From: Aldrovandia affinis
Taxonomy: Eukaryota; Chordata; Actinopteri; Notacanthiformes; Halosauridae
Direction: 5' to 3'
Length of the DNA stretch: 64,000 nucleotides
NCBI GenBank assembly: GCA_029706075.1
Contig: JAINUG010000011.1
Span: forward strand, 6,020,001 to 6,084,000
The notes beneath the pieces were generated by a model. It was not told where the DNA came from, did not search any database, and saw only the letters and a program-made list of their open reading frames with translations. The position numbers and the translations under genes are program-made. Within the stretch, counting starts at the first letter, position 1. Each line of letters begins with the position of its first letter. Shown piece by piece: positions 52,201 to 61,147 of this stretch.

Positions 52201-55200
52201 TGTTTTGGTCTGAAGCATATGACAACGGTTAACCCATAAAGAGTTTTAAGTGGCAAAACAACTCCAGTGAACCGTCATTTACGGTTAGCATCAAAGCAGT
52301 GAAGATAAAGGCGAATAGTCTCATAAATTCAAAATTCAAGAATTCCTGTCTGTACAGCTCACAGTCCGTTTGATAAAACCGGACAGGAGGAGGTCCGGTA
52401 AACTGTTTTTCTAATTAGCGTTAAAGTCTACGCTCTTTAATGTTTGAATGAGCCACAAAAATGTGTTTTTTATGTGTCTGCACAAAAAACTGCCCTCACA
52501 CTGATAACCTTTCTTCTTCAGGAAAGAATTTTCATTTTCAGTCATTTTAAAATGATTTCTGTTTTCTTTCTGGCACACGTCTGGATTCCTCAGATGAAAT
52601 TTCTCACCAGGATATCTGAGAGTGCCGTTCTGAACAAATATTCAGAGAGAAGCTCGGACCGCTAAAATAAACATGTGACCTGCATTTCTGCATTTTGATG
52701 AAGCGGGGGGCTGTCTATTAAAAATATTTCTGTAGGGTGGTGAAAATGGGTATGGTTCTTACCTGCGCTGGTGCCTGCACCAGTTGTCATGTCAGCACCC
52801 ATAAGGCCACCTAGGATTTAAAAGGAAAAGAGAAGAAAGTTTTTTTTGGTGGGGGGGGCAAATACCTACACTCGCTCCAGCCCTACTTATATTCACGGCC
52901 CTCTATATATTATTTCAACACTCCTCTCACCTAATGACACACATCTCTGTGTGTCTGTGTGTGTGTGTCACAGAGAGACAGAGAGAGAGAAGTGGGATGC
53001 ACCAATTTCCACCAAACGCGCCTTCTAGAAAAGGTTTCAGAGAGCTGATGGCACCATCCAAGAAAAATGACTATGATATTTCTAAAGTCACAGCCTGTGT
53101 GGTTTCAGGGATCGCTCACTTTGAAAATCATATTTAGTTCTGCTTCGGTAATATAAATCAAATTGCACAAGGAAGCCAAGGATAATCACAGAGCTCAAGG
53201 TGGGCGCAGCCAGCAAACTGACCAGCAGGAATAATAGAGATTTTCGACAGTAATAACAAACCCAGAGCAGGGTTAAAGTGCCCACTGCATATGCCTATCC
53301 TTGGGGGTGACCGTACCTGTGTTGCCTGCACTGGGGGGCCGGTGAGTGACTCCGGGGGACATGCTGGTGCGCTGCAGAGAGTGGTGGGCTAGCGGCAGCA
53401 GGTTGTGGTTTCCCAGCGAGCCACCGGAGTGGCTGTAGATCAGGCTGTTGGGATTGGACACTGGCATCTCGTAGTTAGAGGGAGGCATGGCCTGCTGGGA
53501 AAACAACAAAACAAATGGCAAAACAATCAAAACTCAACACTCACTTACAGAACAATGCAGGAGATATTGCCATTCACAGTAGCTTTATCCCTAGAGGCCC
53601 AACATGTGTGGACAGCAGGAGCTGGCCCAGACAATGTTAAAGTATGTTTTCATATTTATATATGAGAATATGTATACATTGAGTGTCTTAATCAAGGGTA
53701 AAAAGGCCATAGGGGAATAGAACCCACAGCATTCTGGTTACAAGGCCAGTGCCTTAACCACTACATCTTGCTGCCTCCAGATGTTTCATTTCTTTCATTT
53801 CAGTTCATTTACTGCTGCTTAATCCATTTTAACATGGAGAGCCCAGAAGCTGGTCTATTACATTTTCTTACCATGTTTACATGTTTGCCAGTCAGTTGTT
53901 TTCTGACAGACTGGCTTAACCTACACAAGACTCTCAAAGCTGTCCTCTTTCAGAGTTATCTTTAGGAATCACCTCTAATCACTGCTGTGTGTCCTAGACT
54001 CATGCTAATGCTAATGCTCCTCAAAAGTAGCACCAACTGGAAATCAGGCCTGACCCCTGCTCTGTGCTGTGAGGCTACGCCCTTTCCCATGGGGGGCTCT
54101 TACCATGAAGGGGGTCACCATTAGAAGAATATGTAAAAAAAGAGACATATCACCCAACCTCCCTTCCCACCTAACCTTCCCTGACGCCGTTCTGCTCTGC
54201 AGTTGGGTGGGAAGGGAGGGTGGGTGAGAGCGGGAGGGGGTGGTAAGGGTGGGCGTGGGCCGGCAGTCATTTGAATGATGCCATCCTTCCTGTTCATACT
54301 GATCACTATACACCCCCCCTTCATGGTAAGAGCCTCCCACCCCCACACCCTCCCAGTAACCACAGAGACCATGCCCTGAACTGCCACTGATTGTTTGCAG
54401 AGTAACTACTAGCACTGCCAGTCTCCCACACCAGCAACCACAATAAAAATAAATATCTCTCCCTATGATTAACCACAACAAACACAACCCCCCCACACAC
54501 ATACACACCCTTCCCCAATTCTTCTCCAAACTACTTTTTTAAATCTGCACTTTGCACTTACAATGTTATTAGAGTCCAAATATCCCTTTTCAAAAACTGT
54601 AAGTATTATTGTTTTATGGTTGTTTTAGTTTAGACATATTTGGATTTGTGATATTTGGACATTCTTGGAGCAGCAGGGCCACTTTTTCTTCTAAAACCAC
54701 ACACAGTACACATAAAACATCAAAAACAACACACTGAAAAGAATGTTTCCTTTCTACACGTGACAAAACCAGACCCGTTAGGAGCGTAAAAAGGAATTCA
54801 CCGCAAAATGTTAAGGAACCGAAGATGGAAAGGTAACCTAAGCTGAACATGAGCTTTGTTAATTAGATGGAGGGTTTTTTTCAGTGAGGAGGGCACGGAC
54901 GTGTGTGTGTATGTGCGGTGGGGTGGGTCTTTGTATTCTCCATGCTGCTTAGTCCAGCGCATTGGACGAAGTGATGGAAAGCGCATGCAGGTAGGGTTTT
55001 CTGTTGCCCAATCAGAACGAGAGCTGAGGAGGCCACACGGCAAGGGTTAAAAGTGTTACTGTGGCTCAGCAGTGTGTGTGTGGGGTGGGGGGTTCTGTGT
55101 GTGGGGTACTTACAGGGATTTTATGAGTCTTGATCATATTATCAAACTCCTCGTTAATTTGTTTGTATTTCTCCTCGGTGCGTGGGGTGAGAGCGAAAGA

Positions 55201-55531
55201 GGAGTCGAGATCCGGGCTTTCGCAGCCCTTGTTTTCCTTCTTGCTCAAAGCCTGCCATGGTTCCCCCAGCCCGGAAATTTCCACAGACAAGACACAGAAC
55301 AACAAAAAAAACAAAAACAAAGAAAAGACAGAGAGAAGAGGAGAGAGAGAGGAGTGAGAGTAGTTTGGGGAGTGGGGGTGTACTTACGCACAGCCTCTGC
55401 CTGCTGATCATGAGATCGATGTCTTCGTTAATTTTCCTGTACTTGTCCTCAGACTCTGGGCTGTGACCCACCGAGTCGTCGGCATCCAGGTCAGGACTGT
55501 CGCATCCATTTAGCCCCTTCTTTCTCAACGT
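40543..55531 (-). CDS. mef2c: mef2c, 3' part: myocyte enhancer factor 2C transcription factor (spliced, 5' incomplete)
   Basis: MEF2C is a nuclear MADS-box transcription factor that binds YTA(A/T)4TAR sites and drives muscle, heart, craniofacial, vascular and neuronal programmes. The window holds everything after the MADS/MEF2 domains: the alpha, beta and gamma alternative segments and the C-terminal activation domain with nuclear localisation signal. I joined the segments 55388-55531 (or 55114-55251), 53317-53491, 52763-52810, 45112-45284, 44293-44316, 43456-43585, 42498-42633 and 40543-40876. All have AG/GT borders and compatible phases. The alpha2+beta+gamma form is 1164 nt (387 codons plus stop). 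Landmarks are [11 protein letters not shown] (MAPK docking), SEDVDLLL (beta), IKSEPVSP (phosphorylation-dependent SUMO site) and the terminal [11 protein letters not shown]. Long blocks are identical to human MEF2C and differ from MEF2A/B/D. Whether it is the mef2ca or mef2cb paralogue cannot be told here. The first two coding exons (MADS and MEF2 domain) are absent and should lie beyond 64000. Confidence 0.97.
40781..40876 (-). other. mef2c: gamma domain: alternative 3' splice-site segment of mef2c
   Basis: Two AG acceptors lie exactly 96 nt apart (exon starts 40876 and 40780). Joining the GG of the previous exon to either one keeps frame (G-NCTSTH... or G-DRTSST...). This reproduces the mammalian MEF2C gamma choice, where the 32-residue repressor segment with the K391/S396-type SUMO-phospho switch is kept or removed. 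Confidence 0.85.
40920..41125. repeat. Interrupted (CA)n region in mef2c intron
   Basis: About 200 bp of CA repeats with CTCTCAAGC interruptions. Confidence 0.95.
41524..41732 (+). mobile_element. tRNA-derived SINE with UnaL2-type 3' tail, in mef2c intron
   Basis: The head GTATAATGGTTAGAG (A-box) and GGTTTGATTCC (B-box, 41578-41588) is followed by the GTGCCCTTGAGCAAAGTACT motif. The 3' tail is GTAAGTCGCTCTGGATAAGA onward with GTAA repeats. The tail folds into CGCTCT-GGATA-AGAGCG (41691-41707), the GGAUA stem-loop recognised by UnaL2/ZfL2 reverse transcriptases. It is antisense to mef2c. Confidence 0.85.
42380..42488. repeat. (GT)n microsatellite beside mef2c exon
   Basis: Broken GT repeats begin about 10 bp downstream (transcript sense) of the 42498-42633 exon donor, giving a (CA)n run in the intron start. 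CA-rich elements there can bind hnRNP L. Confidence 0.93.
42498..42633 (-). CDS. mef2c: mef2c penultimate coding exon
   Basis: A 136-nt exon, phase 1 in and 2 out, encoding (E)[17 protein letters not shown]...QHSALSQL(G). It includes the glutamine-rich [11 protein letters not shown] part of the activation domain. It has no long open frame of its own and was found by homology. The acceptor is TTCCCTGTGCAG and the donor AGG|GTGAGT. The pyrimidine tract is short because a four-copy 33-bp tandem repeat begins about 16 nt before the exon (42649-42780). Confidence 0.95.
42649..42780. repeat. 33-bp tandem repeat, 4 copies, next to a splice acceptor
   Basis: Four units of 33 bp containing TCACTACACACTCCTCATAT. 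The array ends 16 bp before the 42633 exon boundary in the transcript sense. Confidence 0.93.
43148..43198. repeat. (CA)n(TA)n microsatellite in mef2c intron
   Basis: About 18 CA units, then TA units. Confidence 0.95.
43456..43585 (-). CDS. mef2c: mef2c exon after beta (transactivation domain)
   Basis: A 130-nt exon, phase 0 in and 1 out, encoding [20 protein letters not shown]...TTYGT(G). It appears identical in protein to the human MEF2C segment between beta and EYSLSSADL. The acceptor is TTTTTTTTACTACAG and the donor CTG|GTAGGT. The [23 protein letters not shown] stretch is shared by MEF2[16 protein letters not shown] is the MEF2C version. Confidence 0.96.
44056..44067 (+). promoter_or_regulatory. 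Weaker CTCF-like motif in mef2c intron
   Basis: CCACTAGGGGTC on the plus strand, one mismatch to the CTCF core. It lies just 5' (transcript sense: downstream) of the beta microexon. Confidence 0.25.
44293..44316 (-). CDS. mef2c: mef2c beta microexon (24 nt)
   Basis: A 24-nt exon encoding exactly SEDVDLLL, flanked by GCCATCAG and G|GTAAGT. This is the MEF2 beta exon, included mainly in neurons (and some muscle) in mammals, where its acidic residues raise transactivation. Phase is 0/0, so it is a frame-neutral cassette between ...NTMPSI and NQRINN.... A UGC triplet sits about 7 nt before the acceptor (plus 44323-44325) with a poor pyrimidine tract. This layout is typical of SRRM4/nSR100-dependent neuronal microexons. 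Confidence 0.95.
44640..45105. repeat. GA-rich minisatellite (polypurine) in mef2c intron
   Basis: About 465 bp of GAGAGA/GGATGAAGGAGTGTGGAGA units. The transcribed RNA is C/U-rich. Long apparent open frames in this block are repeat artefacts. Confidence 0.95.
45112..45284 (-). CDS. mef2c: mef2c exon with MAPK docking motif
   Basis: A 173-nt exon, phase 1 in and 0 out, encoding (G)[16 protein letters not shown]...KNTMPSI. It contains [17 protein letters not shown] followed by [20 protein letters not shown] is the known D-type docking motif by which p38/ERK5 MAP kinases bind MEF2A/C. The acceptor is TCTCTCCTCTCCAG and the donor ATC|GTGAGT. Immediately downstream in the transcript lies a pyrimidine-rich intronic tract of about 470 nt (plus-strand GA repeat, 44640-45105), and the 24-nt beta microexon follows. 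Confidence 0.96.
45474..45494. repeat. (GT)n microsatellite
   Basis: About 10 GT units in the large mef2c intron. Confidence 0.9.
46219..46258. repeat. (GT)n microsatellite
   Basis: About 16 GT units in the large mef2c intron. Confidence 0.95.
47376..47621 (-). mobile_element. Probable tRNA-derived SINE, in mef2c intron
   Basis: The minus strand starts with TTTAGGGGCTCGGGTGG, has B-box GGTTCAAACC (47570-47579) and continues with GC-rich body sequence to a CCAATTGGGAG-like fish repeat end. Exact borders are uncertain. Confidence 0.45.
49347..49635 (+). mobile_element. tRNA-derived SINE interrupted by a nested insertion, in mef2c intron
   Basis: The A-box is TGGCTCAGTGG (49358-49368) and the B-box GGTTCGTTTCC (49545-49555). 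The tail GTAAGTCGCTTTGGGTAAAA is a decayed UnaL2-type tail. The A and B boxes are about 175 bp apart because roughly 116 bp has been inserted. ACGGCGCT(CT)GACAATG.. occurs on both sides of the insert (from 49376 and from 49519) as a target duplication. Confidence 0.7.
49403..49518 (+). mobile_element. Nested insert inside the SINE
   Basis: The insert begins TTTGGGGACACATCCCCC and ends CCATGGTTACGGCCTTG. It contains three GTCCCCC/TCCCCCAAT repeats and a T-run. It resembles a short non-autonomous retroelement, but I do not recognise the family. Confidence 0.4.
50894..50908 (+). promoter_or_regulatory. CTCF-like motif in mef2c intron
   Basis: TGACCAGAGGGCGCT agrees well with the CTCF core CCASYAGRGGGCRS, forward orientation. 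Matched by eye only. Confidence 0.35.
52763..52810 (-). CDS. mef2c: mef2c small 48-nt exon
   Basis: A 48-nt exon, phase 1 in and 1 out, encoding (G)[15 protein letters not shown](G), the equivalent of human GLMGGDLTSGAGTSAG. The acceptor is TTTTAAATCCTAG and the donor GCAG|GTAAGA. It is too short to stand out as an open frame and was found by homology and splice signals. Its length is a multiple of three, so skipping it would keep the reading frame. Confidence 0.93.
53317..53491 (-). CDS. mef2c: mef2c constitutive exon after alpha (transactivation region)
   Basis: A 175-nt exon, phase 0 in and 1 out, encoding [19 protein letters not shown]... to ...PSAGNTG. It corresponds to human MEF2C AVPPPNFEMPVS...[29 protein letters not shown]. 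The block [17 protein letters not shown] is conserved unchanged. The donor is ACAG|GTACGG. The acceptor is a tandem NAGNAG (CCCAGCAG): the distal AG (exon start 53491) gives the human-like ...RLC-AMPP junction, and the proximal AG (exon start 53494) would add one glutamine. Confidence 0.95.
53492..55113 (-). other. mef2c: mef2c intron between alpha exons and exon 53317-53491
   Basis: 1.6 kb with a SINE head at 53680-53775 and low-complexity C/G-rich patches near 54200-54520. No other exon seen. Confidence 0.8.
53680..53775 (-). mobile_element. tRNA-derived SINE head, in mef2c intron
   Basis: The minus strand reads GGCAGCAAGATGTAGTGGTT then AAGGCACTGGC and GGTTCTATTCCC, with A-box TAGTGGTTAAGG and B-box GGTTCTATTCC. 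The 3' part is truncated. Same strand as mef2c. Confidence 0.65.
55114..55251 (-). CDS. mef2c: mef2c alternative exon alpha1
   Basis: A 138-nt exon encoding 46 residues, beginning [18 protein letters not shown] and ending NMIKTHKIP. This is the alpha1 exon of MEF2C/MEF2A type (family pattern [15 protein letters not shown]...[19 protein letters not shown]). The acceptor is CCATGGCAG and the donor CCCT|GTAAGTA. Phase is 0/0 like alpha2. Its pyrimidine tract is weak, because the bases just upstream are purine-rich (GGGGGAACCATGGCAG), whereas alpha2 has a T-rich tract. That fits regulated use, though which tissue uses which exon cannot be read from the sequence. Confidence 0.95.
55388..55531 (-). 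CDS. mef2c: mef2c alternative exon alpha2
   Basis: A 144-nt exon encoding 48 residues from [16 protein letters not shown] to MISRQRLC. It corresponds to the alpha2 exon of MEF2C, which follows the MEF2 domain and is used mutually exclusively with alpha1 in mammals. The acceptor is preceded by TTTTGTTCTCCAG and the donor is TGC|GTAAGTA, both strong. Phase is 0/0, so exchange with alpha1 keeps frame. It is the more 5' of the two alpha exons and lies 136 nt upstream of alpha1. Compared with the human exon as I recall it, the main difference is PDLD for PDPD. Confidence 0.96.
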
Positions 55532-57246
55532 CTGGAGAACAAAACACCAGTCGCACACGTTCAGGGGGACACTGCTCGCAGAGAGCAGGGGGATATCGAT
55601 GGGCAAAATACTTTTTAAAGGGAGAAACCAATGAAAAGAGCGCACACAAATAGCACAATTAAAGCCAAAGAAACTGCTTCAGAGAGCCGACTCAAACACA
55701 ACCCCTACAACACTACAGCAAAAAACAAGCTACACAATAGACCAGGCCTTGATTACTATGATAACAATGAAGCTTATGTTACAAATTTGAACAGATCGAT
55801 TTTTAATTGTGCGTATTTGAATGTCTTGTGCACAATGTTTTTATGTATCATTGTACCCAACATTGCAGAAGAAGTTCCCGTGAGGGAGTAATAAAGTCAA
55901 TCAAAGTCTAAGTCAAATTTTTTCGATTAAAACAAAGAAAAGAAAAAGGAAACTCGTACGGTAGCGTTCCCGGTTCCCCCCGGCGCGGTGCGCAGTCTTG
56001 AGTGGGGGCCTGAACTGCGCACGGGGAGCAATATCCCTCTCAGCCACCTGATGGCCACATTCTAGCAGAAATGGTGGCTCAGGGGGGTGACCCACGGCGA
56101 GCCGTGCGGCCTGGCCAGAGGCCCCAACACGCCTCCTCCGCGCACGCCACACCTCTCTGTTTCTCTGCCTCGACTCCGGCCCCGGCAGAGCTAACGGCTT
56201 CCGGAACAGTGCTCTGCTCAATGCAACCGTGCAAGAGATGCAACGGGGGGGGGGTAGAAGAAGAGTTTGGAATTGTACTGATTTGTCTCATTCTGCGCAC
56301 GGGATAAAATAGAGCAGATAGTTAGCTGTCTCATCAAAGCCCCCTCCTCCAGATTGACTGGCTTTAATAAAAGGGGGATTAGTGTAAGGGAATATTAACG
56401 TCCCCGACACCGTCGGCGATGGTTGATCGTCTCGCGCGGTGCTTTCATGCGAGCGCTGGCATCAGACCACAGTAATTAAATTTACTTTGGAGCAGCCGAT
56501 ATTCCGCGCGAAATGACTGAGGGAACTCAGACAGGTTCGCCTCGCGTGCCTTAATCTCCTCGTTTGTGTGACACTCCTAATAATTACAATATTCGGCGCT
56601 AAGCCTCAGACGCCTTGTTTTATTTTTTTGTTTTATTATTCATTTCGAGCAACTTGATGATTTGCGTCGCTGTCAAATTTCGCTTTACACGCATAAGAAA
56701 AAGGAAACAAAACTTTTCAGCGGTGTATCAAAAAAAGCTAATCACTTTTAATATATTCATATTTATGATCTAGCATCTCACAGATTTATCACTAGGACTT
56801 TAGAGTCAGTAAGATTTGAATGCTTTCATGCCATACATCACTCCCAACAAGCAACAATTTGACACAATTTGACAAAAAACCAAAGCCTGAAACATTTTTG
56901 TGAGGAACCGTCTGGGATTAAGTTAAGAATTGACGCATACAGTAACGGCAGCTGCCGTATGATGGGATTAACAGTCAACAGGACCTGCGGCAACACTGCC
57001 CTCTATCTGCAGAAGGGGGTAGGCATCATCAGGCTCTGATTGATGGCTATGATGCCAGCTAGGATCAGGGACCCGCTCCCTGCGGAAGGGATGGGGGGGG
57101 CCTTCACGGGGGCGCATCAGAGTGGAAAGAGCAGGCGTCATGTGATCGGAAGGCACGCGGCCTGGCTTGGCTTTTTCGCCGGGCCTCAGCACTTTGGGGC
57201 CGCGGCACTGCCAGCCCGGAGCAATTCCACTCATTCAAGACATCCG

Positions 57247-57289
57247 CACCTGTCAGCGAGCCCGCACCTGTCATCTGCCCCCGCACCTG
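57247..57289. promoter_or_regulatory. Three spaced CACCTG E-boxes in mef2c intron
   Basis: CACCTG occurs at 57247-57252, 57265-57270 and 57284-57289, within near-repeats of CCGCACCTGTCA spaced 18-19 bp apart. Such E2-boxes bind SNAI/ZEB or E-proteins. Confidence 0.3.
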
Positions 57290-59862
57290 TCATCTATGCC
57301 CCCCTACCCCAAAGAGGGGGCCGAGGCCCCAGCCAATCACATCCCCCAGCTCCAGGGAATGGCCATAGAAGGCTCTCTCTCCGTGGTTATGGCCCTGTAT
57401 GCCCCCCCCGCCGCCGCCCCCCGCCCCAACCCCCGGCACCCTGCCATCTGTGACAACAACATTCTGCCACCTTCACCCCCTCCAATCAGAGGTGTTTTTT
57501 CTGCATCCTCTGACATCACCGCCCCGAACAGGAGGACAGTAGGCGCAGAGGTGGGGAAAGCGCAAACAAACACACACAAGCAGCCGCTGCTGCCAGATTC
57601 CACCGGACCACCCAAATTCCCTCTGAGTTAGTAGAAAGAGGGAGTTCACGGATATCTGCATTTCATTGTTCAAGAACTGAAGGCTGTCTTCAGCATGGCC
57701 ATAGCCTACATCATGGTATCCAGAACTTGATTTGAATATCAAAACGTAAGTGGCTACTAATTTTCAGAATGGACATTCAAGGAAATAAAGGCTTGTGAGC
57801 AATGCAGTATTTGTAAATAACATTGATCTTAAACATTGAAACATTGGCTTTGAAACATACATTTTGGCTTTGAAATTTACACCAGATGAAAGGATTCCAG
57901 TCTGTCTGTCTAAAAATACAGTGACTAAAAACAACTTGAGGAAACAGAAAGTGTACTGTCCGATATCTGACATCTCAATAGCTCTGCTGGAGAACGCTCC
58001 AGAGTCCAGAGTACCATTGATAAAGTTAGATCAATCCAACAAAGCAGAGCAGAGCAGCCTGGAGAGAATGGAGAGAAAGAGGGGGGAGAAAGAGAGATGA
58101 AGGAGAGAGAAGAAGAGGGTAGGAGAGAGAGAAAGGGCAATACGGTATGCATATGCTTTGGCAATACAAACGTATGCTAGTGGTTGCAAGTAAACTGAAA
58201 TTAAATAGAAAATTGAGAGGAGACATATAGAGCGGGAGACAGACTAAGAAAGGGAGAGGGAGACAAAGAGAGAGGGCGGAAAAGAGAGAGGGAAATAAAG
58301 AGAGAGAGAGACAGAGAGAGGGGAAAAAGTTTGCTGGCCTCTCTCGCCGGCGCCTTCGGAGGCTTGCTCCTAATTAAACGACTTCTTCACCACTCTCCCT
58401 CCTGGCTCGGCAGAATGTAGACACAGCGTCCTACATACTGTCATCGTCTGTAACCTTCAGCTCAGGAGCTGCGTGGGCGTGGCCGTTACGGTGGGGGGGT
58501 TGACTCGGACAGCTGACTCTGAGCCCCCATGACTTCTCAACTCGGCGCTGAGCCAGCCACTGCCCCCCCCTCCTCACACTCCCCCTCCCACTCCTGACAT
58601 CAATGCCCCGGAGGGTCAGGATAGAGTGCCAAGACCCCTCACCTTTCCCATTTAAAGGACAGTGTTAAGGCGCTACAGTGTACCAGCGCTGTGACCCGCT
58701 ATTGCTCTCTTGCCCTGACCGGCTTCTACCGATAACACGTCCAGCGGTGGACCTGCCCCGACACACTCACCCGTCGCTACAGGAGGAGCCTTGCGTCGAC
58801 ACGGTTGCCATCCCATTGGACAGAAAGCTGGTCACAGCGAGAGCTGGGTTGCGATGGCGTGGCAGGCTATTTTGAGAGTGCGTTTAAAAAAAGGTGTCCA
58901 GCTCCGCTCTGGCCACGTCTCGCGTTCAACGCTCCCTTATGTGGGTTTCTCAGAGCTGGGTGGAGCTGCAGTCGCTCATTTAATACAGTGTTTATGGGTA
59001 CCATTCCCATGAAGGAAGGGCGAATACCTTTCACCCGATGCCCCCTCTGCCCCACCGCTACAAAAAAGGACATTAAAATGATCATCTAAACGAAAAAATG
59101 TGCAGCTGACTCATCAAGTCATCAGTTCTATAAGAAACTCAGGGAAAATATTTGGTTAGATGAAGCAGGCATACACATGAGCTTTGTAAGGACTTGCTTG
59201 CTTGGTGTGTCTATCTAAACACTTTTACCCTGGAGGCTAATTTTTAAAAACGTTTTCCTGAAAATGTTACATTTAAGGCTCCCAACAGATATATGGTACA
59301 TGTTTAATGAGATCAGACAGGTAAACTACTGACTGCTTTTAGAATGGTCCACAGCTTCCTCTAAAGTGTCTGTTTCAGACTCTCCCATATAGCAGTAATA
59401 TACAGACCAGGTCAAAGTCTCTGACCTCTGGATATTGTAGACCACCAGCTCCTTCCATGAAGATGGGATGATGGCAGGGGGAAAATAAAAGACTTAGAAC
59501 TCAAACTCGGCAACAGTGCTCACTCCTTCACAGAGGAGACTCTGACCCGTTTCGGCCAAAGCCAGGCTCATAAGAATTTCAATAACACGGGCCGCTTACT
59601 GTGAATCGTGTTTCACATTTTGGGAAACAAAGTGAACGGTTTGGAAACAAACAGCCCAAACTTCCCGCCGGATGCGCTTCTGACAAAGTCAGTCGCGTGC
59701 CATTTTCTGGAGCCAAAGGCAGATGCTGTTTTCTTTCTTCTGACAGTCACAGCACAACGCATCAGGGTGGCCCAGGGAAGGAGGCATGACATAAAGCCAG
59801 TCCCTGGCCACGCCTCAACGCATGCGTTTTTGTCAGTGCGTGTGTTTGCATGTGTACGTGTT

Positions 59863-59863
<1 letters not shown>

Positions 59864-59894
<31 letters not shown>
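59864..59894. repeat. (GT)n microsatellite
   Basis: About 14 GT units in the 5' intron of mef2c. Confidence 0.95.
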
Positions 59895-59896
<2 letters not shown>

Positions 59897-60375
59897 CAAG
59901 ATAATCTTTGAAGCACAGCCCAGCCCCTAGGTTTGAACCTAACCAGAACTCTGACTGCCAGTCCATCATAAGAGGAACCTCCACTATCACTGAGAATCCG
60001 TTACTTCAGAAACCCTCTCCTCGCACATTCCACTAATGTGCGCTCTAAGCATATTCCTCGAGGGGGTATGGGGTATGGGGTGGTGGTGGGAGTGGGTTGA
60101 GTTGGCGGGGGTCGGGGGCGATGGAGGCTGCTGCTCGTTTGATGCGGCGGCAAACATTAGAGAGATCAAGCGCGGTAGGCTTATTGGAAGCAGATGTGTA
60201 AACCAAAGTGGGAGGCTACCATTTTATTAAGTGCGGTCTGAGCGAGCCGGGATCACGCGTGAGACATGAGCAGAGAGGACGGGGAGGCGGGGGGAGCATG
60301 TGGGGGGCGGAACGCATCAGGGTCCCCCATCAGCGACCCCCATCGGTCTCCGGCCGCAGACTCCAGCCGTCACTC

Positions 60376-60392
60376 TGACTCAGTCTGACTCA
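60376..60392. promoter_or_regulatory. Tandem AP-1 sites in mef2c intron
   Basis: Two perfect TGACTCA motifs start 10 bp apart (60376-60382, 60386-60392) in a GC-rich block. Downstream (60480-60760) is complex, homeodomain-motif-rich sequence that looks like a conserved non-coding element. Confidence 0.3.
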
Positions 60393-61103
60393 GTCTGCCT
60401 CCGCTAGGCACCCGCTCGCCCGGCGACTCTTCCCTAATTCGCCGCCTTTGAAGAACCCGCACACTGTAGTGGAGAATCAAAGGAAGGGGCGCGCGATCTA
60501 ACAACCCTGAAGTAAACAGCCCGTGTATCTGATAATAACGCAGTGAAGCATGTAATTACAGCTGTCTGTGGATCACATAGGATGAGCTAAACAAAAAGCA
60601 GAGCTCTGGATATTTAATATGTGTGGCTGCACTGAATCCGCCTAATCCCCCCGCACAAAGACACAAGGGCTCAGAGCTGTGGCCAGCCACTGTAATTCAG
60701 AGAGGCTGAATATTCATATAAGGGTGACGGAGAGAGAGGAAAATCTAATTTCATCGACTCCGAGACCAATACATAAACCGCGTGGTGCAGCAGAGCGATG
60801 GCACTGCTGTCTTGCATCTGCAGACGTCCCGGGCCGCACACATGCGTTTTAAATTTCAGCAGGAAACGGGTATTGTAACGTTTGGTGTTTCAGTGTGTCC
60901 TTACCTGGTTGGCTCATTTGGGTACACGGTCATTACAGTTTTTGTACAGCAGCTTGAGGTTCTAAGTCCCTCGAAACAAAACACCAGCGCATCACGGGGT
61001 CACTACCCGATGCTTCTCTTTAATGCTGAATGCCATGCAGGGAGATAAAGAACACTGTTGTTTGTCCAGGGTTCGGTAAGGCCCGAGGTCTGAAGCCACA
61101 ACC

Positions 61104-61147
61104 TTGTGCACACACATACACACACACACATGCACACACACACACAC
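61104..61147. repeat. (CA)n microsatellite
   Basis: CA runs broken by TACA and TGCA. Confidence 0.93.

Larger units (their letters stand above)
45285..52762 (-). other. mef2c: mef2c intron, 7.5 kb
   Basis: Lies between the 52763-52810 and 45112-45284 exons. It holds SINEs (47.4 kb, 49.4 kb), GT repeats, the CTCF-like motif at 50894 and a GC-rich stretch at 51600-52150 with a long chance open frame. No further exon seen. Confidence 0.85.

Noticed and set aside
51616..52239. 207-codon open frame on the plus strand in the large mef2c intron
   Set aside because: It lies in a GC-rich block, shows no recognisable domain, overlaps several equally long frames on both strands and is antisense to mef2c. 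Most likely chance.
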